Positions 1-7,837 of a stretch of DNA of 64,000 nucleotides are shown here, piece by piece (positions within the stretch are counted from its first letter, which is position 1; every line of letters starts with the position of its first letter). The notes under the pieces are model-generated. The model did not search any database, was not told where the DNA came from, and saw nothing but the letters and a program-made list of their open reading frames with translations. This DNA is from JBGQOG01 sp052113705 (GTDB lineage: Bacteria; Pseudomonadota; Alphaproteobacteria; Rhodobacterales; Rhodobacteraceae). Made by a program: the position numbers and the translations under genes. Location: the NCBI RefSeq assembly GCF_052113705.1, contig NZ_JBGQOG010000020.1, positions 15,677 to 79,676 of the forward strand. Direction: 5' to 3'.

Positions 1-1
1 G

Positions 2-553
2 ATCCCGCGGCTGGCGGGTTTTGCGCGGGCGGCCCCGCAGGTGACCTATGATGTCAGCACCACGCTCAGCCCGCTGGATTTCGCCCGCGATGCCCGCGAT
101 GTGGCGGTGGTGCGCGGGCCGGTTAGCGGGCAGGGGTTGCAGGTGGATGTGCTGTGCGAAGAGCAGCTGGTGGCGGTGGCGGCGCCTGCTTTGGTGGGGG
201 CGGGGCCGCTGGCCGATGCCGATCTGGCAATGCTGCCGCTCTTGCAGCAATCCACGCGGCCAAACCTTTGGCTGGATTGGTTTTTGCATGCGGGGCTCGA
301 CCCGATCACCATTCTGCGCGGGCCGCGGTTTGAGCAATTTGCCATGGTGCTGGCGGCGGCCAAGGCGGGGCTTGGCGTGGCGCTGGTGCCCGAAGTTCTG
401 GTGGCGGGCGATCTGGCGGCGGGGCAATTGCGGCTGGCCTCCGGGCGGCGGCTGGCCAGCGGCACGCCCTATGTGCTGGTCGTGCCCGAGCGCAGCGCGC
501 CGGTGCCCGCGGTGGCGCAGTTGCGCGCCTATCTCGCGGGGCTGGCGGCCTAA
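2..553 (+). CDS. LysR-family transcriptional regulator, C-terminal part (5' end outside window)
   Basis: The reading frame is open from base 2, so the gene begins upstream of the window and the DNA-binding domain is not visible. The 183 residues present match the LysR effector-binding domain: an IPRLAGFARAAPQV start typical of the first beta-strand and helix, a stretch DVAVVRGPV and a central AAAKAGLGVALVPEVLVAGDL segment seen in the GcvA-like subgroup. It ends tail to tail with the AbrB-family gene, the two stop regions overlapping by 4 bp. The target genes cannot be read from this fragment. Family assignment is firm; function is unknown. Confidence 0.85.
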   Translation: MPRLAGFARAAPQVTYDVSTTLSPLDFARDARDVAVVRGPVSGQGLQVDVLCEEQLVAVAAPALVGAGPLADADLAMLPLLQQSTRPNLWLDWFLHAGLDPITILRGPRFEQFAMVLAAAKAGLGVALVPEVLVAGDLAAGQLRLASGRRLASGTPYVLVVPERSAPVPAVAQLRAYLAGLAA

Positions 554-2031
554 AATGTGCGGCGGGCGGCGCGTCTTTGCGCCCAGCGGCCGATGATCGG
601 CGCGATGATGATCACCAGAAAGATCCGCGTCAGATGGTGGGTCACCACAAAGGCCACATCGGCGCCGGTGACGATGGCAATCACCGCCATTTCGCCCTGG
701 CCGCCCGGCAGGAAGGACAGCATCAGATCCAGCGGCGGGGCCGAGGAAAGATGGATGGCCACCTCGATAAAGCCGACCGAGATCACCGCGAGCAGCAGCG
801 AAAACGCCACCCCAGCGCCGACATAGACCCGCAATTCGCGGTGGGTGATGCCCGCATATTTCGCCCCGACCGCGATCCCGATGAAGAATTGCGCCGCCCA
901 GATCACCTCGGCAGGCGGGCGCTGATGGATCAGCCCGGCCAGGCTGAGGCAGGCGGTGGCGATCAGCGGCCCGAGAATCGAGGCGCCGAACAGATGCACC
1001 CGCTCGGCCAGTTGCCAGCCCCCCAGACCGGCCAGCAACATCAGCGCCAGTTCGTGCAGCGGCACGTCGCCGATATGCACCCCGGGGGGGCGCGTCAGAT
1101 CGGCGCCATAAAACACCTGCAGCAGGATCGGCGCGGCGGTGACGATGACAAGCACCCGCGTCGCATGCGCCAGACTCATGGCACGCACATCGCCGCCCGC
1201 CTCCTCGCCAAAAATCAGCATGTCCTGCAGCCCGCCCGGCATGGCCGAATAGAAAGCGGTGGCATGGTCAAAGCCCATGACCTTGCGAAAGAACGGATAG
1301 CCGATGCCGCCGATCACCAGAATGAACAGGGGCACCAGCGCGAGGGTGGTGATGTGGCCGGGCATGGCGCGGATCAGATCCGGCGTCACGGTTGCGCCGA
1401 TGGCCACACCCAGAAAGGTGCGCATGAAGATGCCAAACACCCCCATGCCGCGCAACGGCGCACCCGCCAGCGCAAAGATCAGACAGCCGATCATCGGCCC
1501 GAGCAAAAGCGGCAGCGGCAGCCCGAGGGTGACGAAGATCACGGCGCCACACACCGCCGCCGCCAGCGTCAGCGCCCGCCCGCGCAGCATCTGCGGCGCA
1601 AAAAAGCCCGTCTCCGCCGCCGCCGGGGTGGCCGGGGCCTGCTGCGGGCCGCCCGCCGCGCCGTCACGGTTGCTGATGCCTGCGTCTGCGGAACCACCAG
1701 TCTCAGTCCCGCTCCCACTCCCCATGCCTGACGCCGTGTTGACGGGCGGGGCATCTGCCGTTGGTGAGAGCGGCTGATCCGTCGGGACCGTGCCGTCCGG
1801 CATCGGCGACTCACCCGGTGCCGGGGCGGGGTTTGCCGGGACCTCGCTGTCGGGCATGCTCTGGGGAGCGCCCCGGGGGGCGTCCGGCCCGTCTGCGGCC
1901 GCCGGTGCGGCCTGCCTGTCCTTGGCAGCAAGGGGTTGCGGGGTCGAAACGCCGGGCTGATCGGCCTTGTCGTCGCCCATGTCTTCGGGCGTCACTTCGG
2001 GCAGATGCGGGGGGTGAGAGGGCGGCGTCAT
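550..2031 (-). CDS. AbrB-family integral membrane protein (putative transporter) with long N-terminal tail
   Basis: This 493-residue protein has about 145 residues of Pro/Ala/Asp-rich, low-complexity cytoplasmic tail followed by roughly ten hydrophobic segments. The membrane part contains the two repeats of the AbrB duplication family (LPLPLLLGPMIGCLIFALAG in the first, FGASILGPLIATACLSLAG in the second), a family often mislabelled ammonia monooxygenase. The conserved SAMPGGLQDMLIFGEEAGGD and SFLPGGQGEMAVIA loops are both present. I chose the ATG at 2031 because GGCAGGAG lies just upstream; an upstream in-frame start at 2145 lacks support. The tail is much longer than in the usual ~350-residue members. 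The substrate is not known. Confidence 0.85.
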   Translation of the reverse strand: MTPPSHPPHLPEVTPEDMGDDKADQPGVSTPQPLAAKDRQAAPAAADGPDAPRGAPQSMPDSEVPANPAPAPGESPMPDGTVPTDQPLSPTADAPPVNTASGMGSGSGTETGGSADAGISNRDGAAGGPQQAPATPAAAETGFFAPQMLRGRALTLAAAVCGAVIFVTLGLPLPLLLGPMIGCLIFALAGAPLRGMGVFGIFMRTFLGVAIGATVTPDLIRAMPGHITTLALVPLFILVIGGIGYPFFRKVMGFDHATAFYSAMPGGLQDMLIFGEEAGGDVRAMSLAHATRVLVIVTAAPILLQVFYGADLTRPPGVHIGDVPLHELALMLLAGLGGWQLAERVHLFGASILGPLIATACLSLAGLIHQRPPAEVIWAAQFFIGIAVGAKYAGITHRELRVYVGAGVAFSLLLAVISVGFIEVAIHLSSAPPLDLMLSFLPGGQGEMAVIAIVTGADVAFVVTHHLTRIFLVIIIAPIIGRWAQRRAARRTF

Positions 2032-2116
2032 GGCGATCTCCTGCCGGGTGGGCACTGGGGGGACGGCGGCTTTTACCCCGAAAGCCCACGCAAAGAAACG
2101 CGCCCGCCCGAAGAAT

Positions 2117-2130
2117 TTGATTTCGGTCAA
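2117..2130. promoter_or_regulatory. Possible FNR/FnrL-type box
   Basis: TTGATTTCGGTCAA fits the FNR-family pattern TTGAY-N4-RTCAA. It lies 86-99 bp upstream of the AbrB-family start, a reasonable activator position. Seen as sequence only; a single short match can arise by chance. Confidence 0.35.
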
Positions 2131-2219
2131 AGTGCTGCGGCGCAAGCCCGCGTAGAAAAGCGGCAGGGTTCGGGCTCAGCGGGCCCCGACGTCTCCCTGT
2201 TGTCTTCCCGTTGTGCCCG

Positions 2220-2360
2220 CCGGATCTCCCTCCGGTCGCCCTGCACAGAGCCGGATCTCCCTCCGGCAGTGCATCTGATGCCGGGTTTCCCGCCCCCATC
2301 AGTTCCGCGCGCCAGTGCTTGCGCTGGTGCCAGAGCGCCGCGGATCTCCCTCCGCGGCGC
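2220..2360 (+). ncRNA. Candidate small RNA: three hairpins with identical TCTCCC loops
   Basis: Three inverted repeats carry the same core GGATCTCCCTCC. They are at 2220-2235 (stem CCGGA/TCCGG), 2250-2267 (stem GCCGGA/TCCGGC, with an outer TGCAC/GTGCA pairing at 2242-2246 and 2269-2273) and 2335-2360 (10-bp stem GCGCCGCGGA/TCCGCGGCGC). The loop is TCTCCC on the plus strand each time, while the stems differ, so the loop rather than the stem is conserved. C-rich, anti-Shine-Dalgarno-like loops in tandem hairpins are the hallmark of the alphaproteobacterial CcsR/'cuckoo' RNAs. The assignment to an RNA gene, and the strand, are inference; no promoter was identified. Confidence 0.4.
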
Positions 2361-2432
2361 TTTGTGCTTTGCACAGCCCGCTCCGTCGAACCTGACGGTA
2401 AGAGCGGCGGTCTGATCTCCGCATGCCCCCGG

Positions 2433-2467
2433 AAAAACAAAACCCCCGGAGCAGATGCCCGAGGGTT
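2433..2467 (-). terminator. Rho-independent terminator of infC
   Basis: On the minus strand a 9-bp stem, AACCCTCGG with CCGGGGGTT (one G-U pair), is followed by TTTGTTTTT. It lies 48 bp after the infC stop. Confidence 0.75.
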
Positions 2468-2514
2468 TGATGTCAGATGCGGGAGGTGAGTCTCTCCTTC
2501 CGGCAGGCTCTGGC

Positions 2515-3054
2515 TTATTTCGGCCCGATCATCATGACCATCTGGCGGCCTTCCAGGCGGGGCATCGATTCCACTTTGCCCGCTTCGCCCACATCGGCGG
2601 CAACGCGGTTCAAAAGTTCGAGGCCGAGCTGCTGGTGCGCCATTTCCCGACCGCGGAAGCGCAGGGTCACCTTGACCTTGTCTCCCTCGTCCAGGAATTT
2701 GAGCACCGAGCGCATCTTGACTTCATAGTCATGCGTATCCGTGCCTGGGCGGAACTTGATCTCTTTGATCTCAATGATCTTTTGCTTCTTGCGCGCTTCT
2801 GCTTCGCGCTTTTGCTGTTCGTATTTGAACTTGCCGAAATCCATGATCTTGCAGACCGGCGGAACGGCGGTCGGCGAGATTTCCACCAGATCCAGCCCGG
2901 CCTCTTCGGCCATGGCCATCGCGCGAGCGGGGGTGACGACGCCGACATTTTCGCCGTCTGCGCCGATCAGCCGGATCTCGGGCGAACGAATCCGCTCATT
3001 GATACGGGGGCCGGTGTCGCGTTGCGGCGGGGCGTTGTGCGGTCTGCGGGCTAT
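2515..3054 (-). CDS. infC: Translation initiation factor IF-3
   Basis: IF-3 binds the 30S subunit, blocks premature 50S joining and checks the start codon and initiator tRNA. The N-terminal domain carries the family signature (RINERIRSPEIRLIGADGEN, then AMAMAEEAGLDLVEISP and PPVCKIMDFGKFKYE); the C-terminal domain has IKFRPGTDTHDYEVK and KVKVTLRFRGRE. The 179-residue length is typical. I place the start at the ATA at 3054-3052: the protein then begins (M)ARRPHNAPP like relatives, and AGAAGG lies about 8 bases upstream. The longer frame from a TTG at 3078 has no ribosome-binding site and translates that Shine-Dalgarno. A rare start codon is known to allow infC autoregulation in enterobacteria. 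Confidence 0.92.
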   Translation of the reverse strand: MARRPHNAPPQRDTGPRINERIRSPEIRLIGADGENVGVVTPARAMAMAEEAGLDLVEISPTAVPPVCKIMDFGKFKYEQQKREAEARKKQKIIEIKEIKFRPGTDTHDYEVKMRSVLKFLDEGDKVKVTLRFRGREMAHQQLGLELLNRVAADVGEAGKVESMPRLEGRQMVMMIGPK

Positions 3055-3275
3055 GGTGGCGTTCCTTCTGAGGTTCAATGATGGCGGGCAAAATAGAACT
3101 CTGCGCGCCGGGATTCAACCGCAAAAGGCCCCGCGCGGCGAATGGGCTGTCGATTGCACCGGCAAAGCCCCGCCAAGGAGGGGTGCCGCAGGGGCAGGTT
3201 GGGTTTTCAAACGGGGTGCTATCTGCAATAGAGTGCGCATTAACTTTAATCATTTCGGCGAAATGGGAGCGAATG

Positions 3276-3890
3276 ATGAATAAGAATCTGTTGATCGGCG
3301 TGGTGATCTTGGCCCTGGGCGCGGGCGGTTTCTACTATTACGACGCACAGCAAAAGGCGCAGATGGCAGCCGAGGCTGATGCGGCCGCGAAAGCCGCCGC
3401 TGAAAAGGCCGCTGCCGATCAGGCCGCCGCCGAGAAAGCCGCAGCGGAGGCGGCGGCTGCCGCCGAAGCCGAAGCTGCCGCCGCGGCCCAGGCTGCCGCC
3501 GATGCGGCCGCCAAGGCCGAAGCCGATGCCGCCGCCGCCGCCGCTGCGGCGCAGGGCGCGGCCACCGAAGCGCTCGATGCGGCCACCGGCGCTGTTGGTG
3601 CGGCTGCCGATGACGCGGCCGCTGCGGCCTCTGATGCCGCCGCTGCCGCCAGTTCTGCTGCAGCTGAGGCCACTGCGGCTGCCGGTCAGGCGGCGGGCGA
3701 TGCCGCTGCCGCGATGGACAAGGCGCTGTCGGTTGACGGGTTTGACATGACCGCCGTGACCCAGCTGATCGACGGGTCGGCGCTGGCCGATGACGCGAAA
3801 ACCGCGCTGAAGGCCACGGTGGAAGCCGCCAAGGACAGCCCGGCGCTGTTGGCGGCCGCACTGGAGCAGGTGAAAGCCGCGCTGAAGTAA
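3276..3890 (+). CDS. Ala-rich, single-pass membrane-anchored coiled-coil protein
   Basis: The 204-residue product begins MNKNLLIGVVILALGAGGFYYY, a membrane anchor, followed by about 120 residues composed mostly of Ala, Glu, Lys and Asp in (A)nE/K patterns that predict a long helix or coiled coil. A compact C-terminal segment (DMTAVTQLIDGSALADDAK to the end) is not repetitive. Start 3276 is chosen over the adjacent ATG at 3273 because GGGAG is better spaced from it. A strong terminator follows. Such proteins occur in Rhodobacteraceae but I know of no assigned function; a periplasmic spacer or scaffold is only a guess from shape. Confidence 0.75.
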   Translation: MNKNLLIGVVILALGAGGFYYYDAQQKAQMAAEADAAAKAAAEKAAADQAAAEKAAAEAAAAAEAEAAAAAQAAADAAAKAEADAAAAAAAAQGAATEALDAATGAVGAAADDAAAAASDAAAAASSAAAEATAAAGQAAGDAAAAMDKALSVDGFDMTAVTQLIDGSALADDAKTALKATVEAAKDSPALLAAALEQVKAALK

Positions 3891-3911
3891 GCGCCTTCCA
3901 CCGCCAGACAG

Positions 3912-3945
3912 AAAACGCCGCCGGTGCAGACCGGCGGCGTTTTTT
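3912..3945 (+). terminator. Terminator after the Ala-rich protein gene
   Basis: Stem AAAACGCCGCCGG with CCGGCGGCGTTTT, 6-base loop, followed by further Ts. The stem is the same as that of the next terminator at 4060-4089. Confidence 0.85.
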
Positions 3946-3948
3946 ATG

Positions 3949-4038
3949 GCACCGAGCGACTGTGCACCGAGCGACTGTGCACCGAGAGACTGTGCGCCGA
4001 GTGACGTTTCATCGAAAGACGGTGCATCAAGCGACGGT
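3949..4038. repeat. Six degenerate 15-bp tandem repeats
   Basis: Six consecutive 15-bp units: GCACCGAGCGACTGT twice exactly (3949-3963, 3964-3978), then GCACCGAGAGACTGT, GCGCCGAGTGACGTT, TCATCGAAAGACGGT and GCATCAAGCGACGGT. Divergence increases along the array. They lie between two terminators with the same stem and are probably non-coding, although the 15-bp period would keep a reading frame. Confidence 0.9.
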
Positions 4039-4059
4039 GCATCTGCTCCCCCCGAAGTA

Positions 4060-4089
4060 AAACGCCGCCGGAAGCGACCGGCGGCGTTT
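4060..4089 (-). terminator. Terminator of fpr (works in either direction)
   Basis: A perfect 12-bp stem AAACGCCGCCGG/CCGGCGGCGTTT with loop AAGCGA, 37 bp after the fpr stop. On the minus strand it ends in TTTTAC. Confidence 0.7.
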
Positions 4090-4126
4090 ACGTTTTCTTT
4101 TGGTTCAATGCCTTGCGGGGGTCGGC

Positions 4127-4969
4127 TCAGACGCCTTCGCCGACGAATGCCTTTTCCACCACATATTCGCGCGGTTCGGAATTGGCGCCCTCGCGCAGGC
4201 CAAAGCCTTCGAGCACGGCCATGACATCCTTGTTGAACGCCAGGCTGCCGCAGACCATCGCGCGGTCGGTTTCCGGGTTCATCGGGGTCAGCCCCAGATC
4301 GGCGAACACCTTGCCATTGGCGAGGTTGTCGGTGATCCGGCCCATGTGGTGAAACTCTTCCCGGGTGGTGGTGGGGTAGTATTTCAGCTTGCCCTCGACC
4401 ATCTCGCCGATCAGCGGATCTTCGGCCAGACCCTCGACCAGTTTGCGGCCATATTCCAGCTCGCCCACCGTGCGGCAGGTGTGCATCATGATGACTTCAT
4501 CAAACTTGTCATAGGTTTCCGGGTCGCGCATCAGGCTGGCGAAAGGGGCGAGACCGGTGCCGGTGGCCAGGAACCAGACGCGTTTGCCGGGCAAGAGCGC
4601 GTCATGCACCAGGGTGCCCACCGGTTTCGGGCGCAGGATGATCTCATCCCCCACCTTGATGTGCTGCAGTTTCGAGGTCAGCGGGCCGTCCTGTACCTTG
4701 ATCGAGTAGAACTCCAGCTCTTCGTCCCAGTTGGGCGAGGCGATGGAATAGGCGCGCAGCAAGGGTTTGCCATTATCGCCCATCAGGCCGATCATCACAA
4801 ACTCACCCGAGCGGAAGCGCAGGCTCTGCGGACGGCTGACGCGGAACGAGAACAGGCTGTCCGTCCAATGGGTGACGGCAGTCACCGTCTGCGCATCGGG
4901 CAGATGGCGCGGGGCGGGAATGGTGGCGGCGGATGCGGTTGCTTCGGTCACGGGCTTTACTTTCGTCAA
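4127..4969 (-). CDS. fpr: Ferredoxin/flavodoxin-NADP+ reductase
   Basis: This 280-residue flavoenzyme moves electrons between NADP(H) and ferredoxin or flavodoxin in the cytoplasm. The FAD domain shows RAYSIASPNWDEELEFYSIKV and GPLTSKLQHIKVGDEI; the NADP domain shows FLATGTGLAPFASLMRDPETY and MVCGSLAFNKDVM. The C-terminus REYVVEKAFVGEGV is that of the bacterial subclass I reductases and closely resembles what I recall of the Rhodobacter capsulatus enzyme, including the EFVMIGLMGDNGKPLLRAYS stretch. The N-terminal ~20 residues are Thr/Ala-rich and variable. It follows the cys operon on the same strand but is separated by a terminator-like hairpin, so it probably has its own promoter. Confidence 0.95.
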   Translation of the reverse strand: MTKVKPVTEATASAATIPAPRHLPDAQTVTAVTHWTDSLFSFRVSRPQSLRFRSGEFVMIGLMGDNGKPLLRAYSIASPNWDEELEFYSIKVQDGPLTSKLQHIKVGDEIILRPKPVGTLVHDALLPGKRVWFLATGTGLAPFASLMRDPETYDKFDEVIMMHTCRTVGELEYGRKLVEGLAEDPLIGEMVEGKLKYYPTTTREEFHHMGRITDNLANGKVFADLGLTPMNPETDRAMVCGSLAFNKDVMAVLEGFGLREGANSEPREYVVEKAFVGEGV

Positions 4970-4974
4970 AACGG

Positions 4975-5010
4975 AAAAGGGGGCGCGGGCTTTGGGCTTG
5001 CGCGCCCCTT
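4975..5010 (-). terminator. Terminator-like hairpin between the cys operon and fpr
   Basis: On the minus strand, GGGGCGCG pairs with CGCGCCCC over a ~13-base loop and is followed by CTTTTCC. It may end or attenuate the cys operon before fpr. Confidence 0.5.
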
Positions 5011-5044
5011 CTAAGGGGTCAGGCCGGTCTCGGGAAGACTGAAT

Positions 5045-5416
5045 TCAGCCCTGCATCCGCGACCGATAGTCATGGGCCTGCCAATTGGCGCGGGCCAGCC
5101 ATTGCGCCTGCGGTTGCCGCGCGGCCAGATCATCGCTGATCTCGACCTCATCAATGCCGGAACGGCGCGCCATCGCATATTGATCGGCGATCAGATGCCC
5201 CGCCGCCCTGAGCCGCCCGGTATAGCCGAGCGCGCGGATGCGGCGCGCCAATGTAAAGCCGCGCCCGTCGGAAAAGGCCGGGAACGCCACCGAGACCAGG
5301 CTCGCGCCAGTGACCAGCTGCGCCAGCTCATCGGGGTTGGTGTCGGGGGCGATCACCACGGTGTCGCCGGTGTAATCATCGGCGTGAAAGCCGTCGTCGC
5401 GCACAAGAATGCTCAT
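5045..5416 (-). CDS. DUF934 protein, sulfite-reduction accessory
   Basis: This 123-residue soluble protein belongs to DUF934, found next to nitrite/sulfite reductase hemoprotein genes in proteobacteria. The motifs VSVAFPAFSDGRGFTLARRIR and GHLIADQYAMARRSGIDEVEI are characteristic. Its ATG overlaps the cysH stop by 4 bp, showing translational coupling. The biochemical role is not established; its place as last gene of the cys operon suggests an accessory part in sulfite reduction. Confidence 0.88.
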   Translation of the reverse strand: MSILVRDDGFHADDYTGDTVVIAPDTNPDELAQLVTGASLVSVAFPAFSDGRGFTLARRIRALGYTGRLRAAGHLIADQYAMARRSGIDEVEISDDLAARQPQAQWLARANWQAHDYRSRMQG

Positions 5417-6198
5417 GCCACTTGGTCCTTGTCTGTCTCGGTCGGGATCGGGCCGCGCACGGCCTTGCCCCCGATGAAATGGATGCCGCATTCGGTTTTT
5501 GCCGCACCGCGCCAGCGGCCCGCCCGCGGGTCTTCGCCGGGCTTTACCGGGCTGGTGCAGGGGGCGCAACCGATGGAGGGATAGCCTTTGGCCACCAGCG
5601 GGTGCCGGGGCAGGCGGTTTTCCACCATATATTCTTCCAGATCCTCACGGCCCCACATGGCGAGCGGGTTGATCTTGATCCGGGTGGGGGTTTCCACCTC
5701 AAAGAAGTTGATGTCGGCGCGGGTGCTGCCCTGATAGCGTTTGCGCCCGGTGATCCAGGCATCAAACTCGCGCAGGGCGTTTTCCAGCGGCACCGTCTTG
5801 CGCAGGGCGCAGCAGGCATCGGTGTTGAACTGGTGCAAGGTGCCGTCGGGATCGTCGAGCGCCAGCGCCGCATCCGCCGCCACGATGCTGCGGATGTCGG
5901 TCAGCTTCAGCTTGTCGGCCAGCGTGCGCTGATATTCCAGCGTTTCCGGAAACAGCATCTGCGTGTCGATGAACAGGACCGGCGTGCCGGGCGCGATCAC
6001 CGAAACCATGTGCAACAGCACCACCGATTCCGCCCCGAAGGACGAGACCAGCGAGACATTGCCCACGGCGGGGTCTTTCAGCGCGCGCTCGAGCACCGCC
6101 ACCGCCGCATGATGGCGGTAGCTCTGGTTCAGCTCGGCCACACGGGCGTCGATCTCGGAGGTATCCGCCTCAGGCGGCGTCACGGGCAGCAGTGTCAT
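5413..6198 (-). CDS. cysH: Assimilatory adenylyl-sulfate (APS) reductase
   Basis: The enzyme reduces activated sulfate to sulfite with thioredoxin. The 261-residue protein has the P-loop-like SSFGAESVVLLHM start of the PAPS-reductase fold, the Cys pairs C129-C130 (DACCALRK) and C211/C214 (GCAPC) that ligate a 4Fe-4S cluster, and the catalytic ECGIH at 236-240. The two Cys pairs mark the APS-using type; E. coli PAPS reductases lack them. Start ATG 6198 has AAGGAGG upstream and lies 29 bp inside the end of cysI. The protein continues ~20 residues past the catalytic Cys, as usual. Confidence 0.95.
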   Translation of the reverse strand: MTLLPVTPPEADTSEIDARVAELNQSYRHHAAVAVLERALKDPAVGNVSLVSSFGAESVVLLHMVSVIAPGTPVLFIDTQMLFPETLEYQRTLADKLKLTDIRSIVAADAALALDDPDGTLHQFNTDACCALRKTVPLENALREFDAWITGRKRYQGSTRADINFFEVETPTRIKINPLAMWGREDLEEYMVENRLPRHPLVAKGYPSIGCAPCTSPVKPGEDPRAGRWRGAAKTECGIHFIGGKAVRGPIPTETDKDQVA

Positions 6199-7837
6199 AG
6201 AGAGCCTCCTTGAACGGGGCGGGCCCCAGACGGCGGAAGGCTTCGATGAAGCTCTCCGACGGGCTGTCCCGCAGGTCAAGATATCCACGCAGCAAACGCT
6301 CGATGGCCGGGACCACCTCGTCATAGGCAAAGCCGGGGCCCGCGCGCTCGCCGATGGCGGCGGTTTCGGTGCCGTCGCCGCCCAGCGTGATCTGGTAGTT
6401 TTCCACCCCGGCACGGTCGAGACCGAGAATGCCGATATGGCCCACATGGTGGTGACCACAGGCGTTGATGCAGCCCGAGATCTTGATCTTCAGCTGGCCG
6501 ATTTCTTCTTCCAGACCGATGGCCTTGAAATGCGTTGCCAGTTCCTGCGCAACCGGGATCGAGCGGGCGGTGGCCAGCGCGCAATAATCCATGCCGGGGC
6601 AGGCGATGATATCCGACAGGAGGCCCACATTCGCCGTGGCCAGACCCGCGCGCAGCAGTTCCGCATGCACCTTCGGCAGGTCGGCTTTCGCGACATGCGG
6701 CAGGATCACGTTCTGCTCATGGCTGATGCGCAGCTCGCCATAGCCATAGCGCTCGGCCAGATCGGCCATCAGCCGCATCTGATCGGCGGTGGCATCGCCC
6801 GGCGTCTCGCCATGCGCCTTAAGGCTGATGGTGACGATCGCATGGTCCTGCTGTTTATGCGCGGCAAGGTTCTGATCTGCCCAGGCGCGGAAGAGCGCAT
6901 CCACCGAACGTGCGGCCTCATATTCCGCCGTATCGGTCGCCTTGAAATCCGGCGTCGGGAATTGCGCGACGATCCCGTCAAGCAGCACCTGATCCACGCC
7001 GTGGAAGGTCGGACGGATGCGGGCGAATTCCGCGTCCACCGCCTCACGGAAGGTGTCGAGGCCGTTTTCAAAGACGGTGATCTTGATCCGCGCTTTGTAT
7101 TTGTTATCGCGGCGGCCCATCAGGTTATAGACCGAGACGATGGCCTCCAGATACGGCAAGAGATCCGCCTTGGGCAGGAAGGGCGCGATGACCTGACCCA
7201 GCATCGGCGTGCGGCCAAGGCCGCCGCCCACCAGAACCTCAAACCCCGGCTCGCCCGCGTCGTTGCGGACCATGCGCAGACCGATGTCATGCGCGCGGGT
7301 AACGGCGCGGTCATTCGGGCTGCCGGTGATGGCGATCTTGAATTTGCGCGGCAGGAACTGGAATTCCGGATGGTCGGTGGACCATTGGCGGATCAGCTCG
7401 GCCACCGGGCGCGGATCTTCGATCTCATCGGCGGCGGCCCCGGCGAAATGGTCCGCCGTCACGTTGCGGATCGTGTTGCCCGAGGTCTGGATCGCATGCA
7501 TCCCCACATCGGCCAAAGCCGAAAGGATCGCCGGAACATCGCGCAGTTTCGGCCAGTTGTACTGGATGTTCTGCCGGGTGGTGAAATGGCCATAGCCCTT
7601 GTCCCAGCGCTCGGCGATCATCGCCAGTTGCCGCATCTGCGCGCTCGACAGCGTGCCATAGGGAATGGCAACGCGGAGCATATAGGCATGCAGCTGCAGA
7701 TAGAGGCCGTTCATCAGCCGCAGCGGGCGGAATTCATCCTCGGTCAGGCTCCCGTCGATGCGGCGCTCAACCTGGCTGGTGAATTGCGCCACGCGCTCAC
7801 GCACGAAGGCTTCGTCGAAATCGCTGTATTTATACAT
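6170..7837 (-). CDS. cysI: Sulfite reductase hemoprotein (nitrite/sulfite reductase family)
   Basis: This 555-residue enzyme carries out the six-electron reduction of sulfite to sulfide on a coupled siroheme/4Fe-4S centre. C413-x5-C419 and C456-x3-C460 (SGCINACGHHHVGHIG) are the cluster and siroheme ligands. The first half contains the conserved QNIQYNW and GNTIRNVTAD motifs. There is no separate CysJ-like flavoprotein here, so electrons probably come from ferredoxin, in line with fpr nearby; that is inference. ATG 7837 overlaps the DUF2849 end by 8 bp. The choice of sulfite over nitrite rests on the cysH and cobA context. Confidence 0.93.
   Translation of the reverse strand: MYKYSDFDEAFVRERVAQFTSQVERRIDGSLTEDEFRPLRLMNGLYLQLHAYMLRVAIPYGTLSSAQMRQLAMIAERWDKGYGHFTTRQNIQYNWPKLRDVPAILSALADVGMHAIQTSGNTIRNVTADHFAGAAADEIEDPRPVAELIRQWSTDHPEFQFLPRKFKIAITGSPNDRAVTRAHDIGLRMVRNDAGEPGFEVLVGGGLGRTPMLGQVIAPFLPKADLLPYLEAIVSVYNLMGRRDNKYKARIKITVFENGLDTFREAVDAEFARIRPTFHGVDQVLLDGIVAQFPTPDFKATDTAEYEAARSVDALFRAWADQNLAAHKQQDHAIVTISLKAHGETPGDATADQMRLMADLAERYGYGELRISHEQNVILPHVAKADLPKVHAELLRAGLATANVGLLSDIIACPGMDYCALATARSIPVAQELATHFKAIGLEEEIGQLKIKISGCINACGHHHVGHIGILGLDRAGVENYQITLGGDGTETAAIGERAGPGFAYDEVVPAIERLLRGYLDLRDSPSESFIEAFRRLGPAPFKEALYDTAARDAA

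Larger units (their letters stand above)
2032..2514. other. Gene-free stretch between infC and the AbrB-family gene
   Basis: This 483-bp stretch has no convincing coding frame. It holds an FNR-like box (2117-2130), three hairpins that share the loop TCTCCC (2220-2360) and the infC terminator (2433-2467). Confidence 0.7.

Noticed and set aside
3419..3673. Ala-rich frame on the minus strand opposite the membrane-anchored protein
   Set aside because: GCC/GCG repeats read as Ala on both strands; the plus strand has the start, anchor, Shine-Dalgarno and terminator.
3949..4038. The 15-bp tandem array as a CRISPR or coding repeat
   Set aside because: Units are contiguous without spacers, too short for CRISPR, and lie between terminators without a supported start codon.
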